From: Salvelinus alpinus
Lineage: Eukaryota; Chordata; Actinopteri; Salmoniformes; Salmonidae
Length of the DNA: 64,000 nt
Direction of reading: 5' to 3'
Assembly (NCBI RefSeq): GCF_045679555.1
Contig: NC_092091.1
Location: 74,587,580 to 74,651,579 of the forward strand
The position numbers and the translations under genes were made by a program. Shown piece after piece: positions 62,906 to 64,000 of the stretch. Positions within the stretch are counted from its first letter, which is position 1. The number at the start of each line of letters is the position of its first letter. A model generated the notes under the pieces. It was not told the origin of the DNA. It made no database searches and saw only the letters and a list, made by a program, of their open reading frames with translations.

Positions 62906-64000
62906 AATACATTTATAATAATAATAATAATACTTACAGTAACAATTCTAATCAGAAGAGCCTTGCATGTAGAGGAAGGCTTCTAGTAGAAACAAGAGGC
63001 CCTGTCCAGAAACAACCCCTAACTAGCCCCTTCCTATAGGCCCTGGTGGAGATCTGAGAGGATTGGACAGGTTTAAAAGCTCTACGGGATCGGTGTCCCT
63101 ATACCGGGACGGTTGAGCTAACATGCGCTAATGTGTTTAGCATTACGTTTGTAAGTAACAGCAATCTTTCCAGGATATAAACATGTCTTATATCGGCAGA
63201 AAGCTTACATTCTTGTTACTCTAACTGAAGTGTCCAATTTAAAGTAGCTATTACAGTGAAAAAATGCAATGCTATTGTTTGAGGAGAGTGCACAACAACA
63301 AAAAACTTTTATCACGTCAATTGGTTTGATACATTCACCTCTGAAGGTAAATAATGTACTTACATTCAGTAATCTTTCTCTGATTTGTCATCCTGGGGGT
63401 CCCAAAATAAGATATAGTATAGTTTTGTTTGATAAAATAAATGTTTATATTCAAATGTAGGAACTGGGTTCTACAGTTTGAACCCCTGCCATGTCTTATA
63501 TAATGGTCTTTCTCTTGCATTTCAAAGATGATGAAAAAAAATATTTAGGAAACACATGTTTAGTTTGTATTAGTTTGTATTATCTGTTAACCTATATGTG
63601 TTACATTCTCCAACAAAAATTTCACATTTCCACAAACTTCAAAGTGTTTCATTTCAAATGGTATCAAGAATATGCATATCCTTGCTTCAGGTCCTGAGCT
63701 ACAGGCAGTCAAATTTGGGTATGTAATTTTAATTTTAGGTGAACATTTAAAAAAAAAGGTCCGATCCTTAATTAAGCAACATGGAGAAATTTCACCTAGC
63801 CTATCAAATGGAAAGGTGGAGCTGTCACTATATTGATTCAACCTGTCACGTTCTCTAAGATCTCTACAAGTGTCTAGGGGGAAGGGTTGTTTCTGGAGAA
63901 GAACATAGACATCTGCATGATAAATTATTATTCTACCTAGCAACAGACTAACCAACATCCCAGCCAACAGAAGGGTTTAGGGGTTAGCTAGCTACATACG
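62906..64000. repeat. Inverted counterpart of the copy B flank; no gene
   Basis: 62930-63080 and 63930-64000 are reverse complements of parts of 48810-49105. Between them, about 63090-63920 holds a salmonid-type dispersed repeat (AGCTACAGGCAGTCAAATTT near its end) with no open frame of note. Confidence 0.65.

Overview
The window reads as vertebrate nuclear DNA from a salmonid fish (Oncorhynchus, Salmo or Salvelinus type). The evidence is tRNA-derived HpaI-type SINEs, a Tc1 element with Sleeping Beauty-type inverted repeats, L2-like LINEs whose 3' tails resemble the SINE tail, Ty3/gypsy-like LTRs, long (CA)n tracts, spliced genes and no operons. Most of the 64 kb is repeat. Only one gene looks close to functional: a GIMAP (immune-associated GTPase) gene at 60.1-62.2 kb. 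It has a TATA box, a tiny first coding exon and one large exon carrying the GTPase and a coiled coil.

Layout. 0-5.2 kb: minisatellites and a non-autonomous hAT relic. 5.4-14.5 kb: segment A, with a decayed TESK-family kinase gene whose exon-intron junction has been amplified into about 47 tandem copies of a 31-bp unit, plus a 36-bp minisatellite running into its C-terminal exon. 14.6-15.7 kb: a GIMAP pseudogene on the minus strand with a 7-base deletion in the P-loop. 15.8-18.1 kb: MITE, Tc1 and L1-type fragments. 18.1-36.1 kb: a degenerate macrosatellite in which long units (about 1.4-2.1 kb) alternate with short units (about 0.7 kb), each carrying a G-rich 21-bp minisatellite. It has been opened by a solo LTR, a piggyBac-like element, nested LINEs and a Tc1 that itself holds a 4-kb LINE. 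37.6-49.3 kb: segment B, a diverged copy of segment A with its own insertions (SINE, solo LTR, LINEs, Sleeping Beauty-type Tc1), an orphan GIMAP promoter/exon 1 and a second TESK relic. 49.4-57.9 kb: a graveyard of LTRs, LINEs and an envelope-like membrane ORF. 58.4-64 kb: two more GIMAP promoter/exon 1 copies, the GIMAP gene, and flanks that match segments A and B in inverted orientation.

How it fits together: a GIMAP-TESK block has been duplicated directly and in inverted orientation. The kinase copies decayed, while GIMAP promoter/first-exon cassettes multiplied and one body stayed nearly intact. Presence or absence of SINEs and LTRs between copies gives a relative order of events. Two LINE copies share a 2A-like DVEVNPGP motif between a hydrophobic N-terminal region and the endonuclease, which suggests ribosome skipping. 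All family calls come from reading the sequence; no database search was possible.
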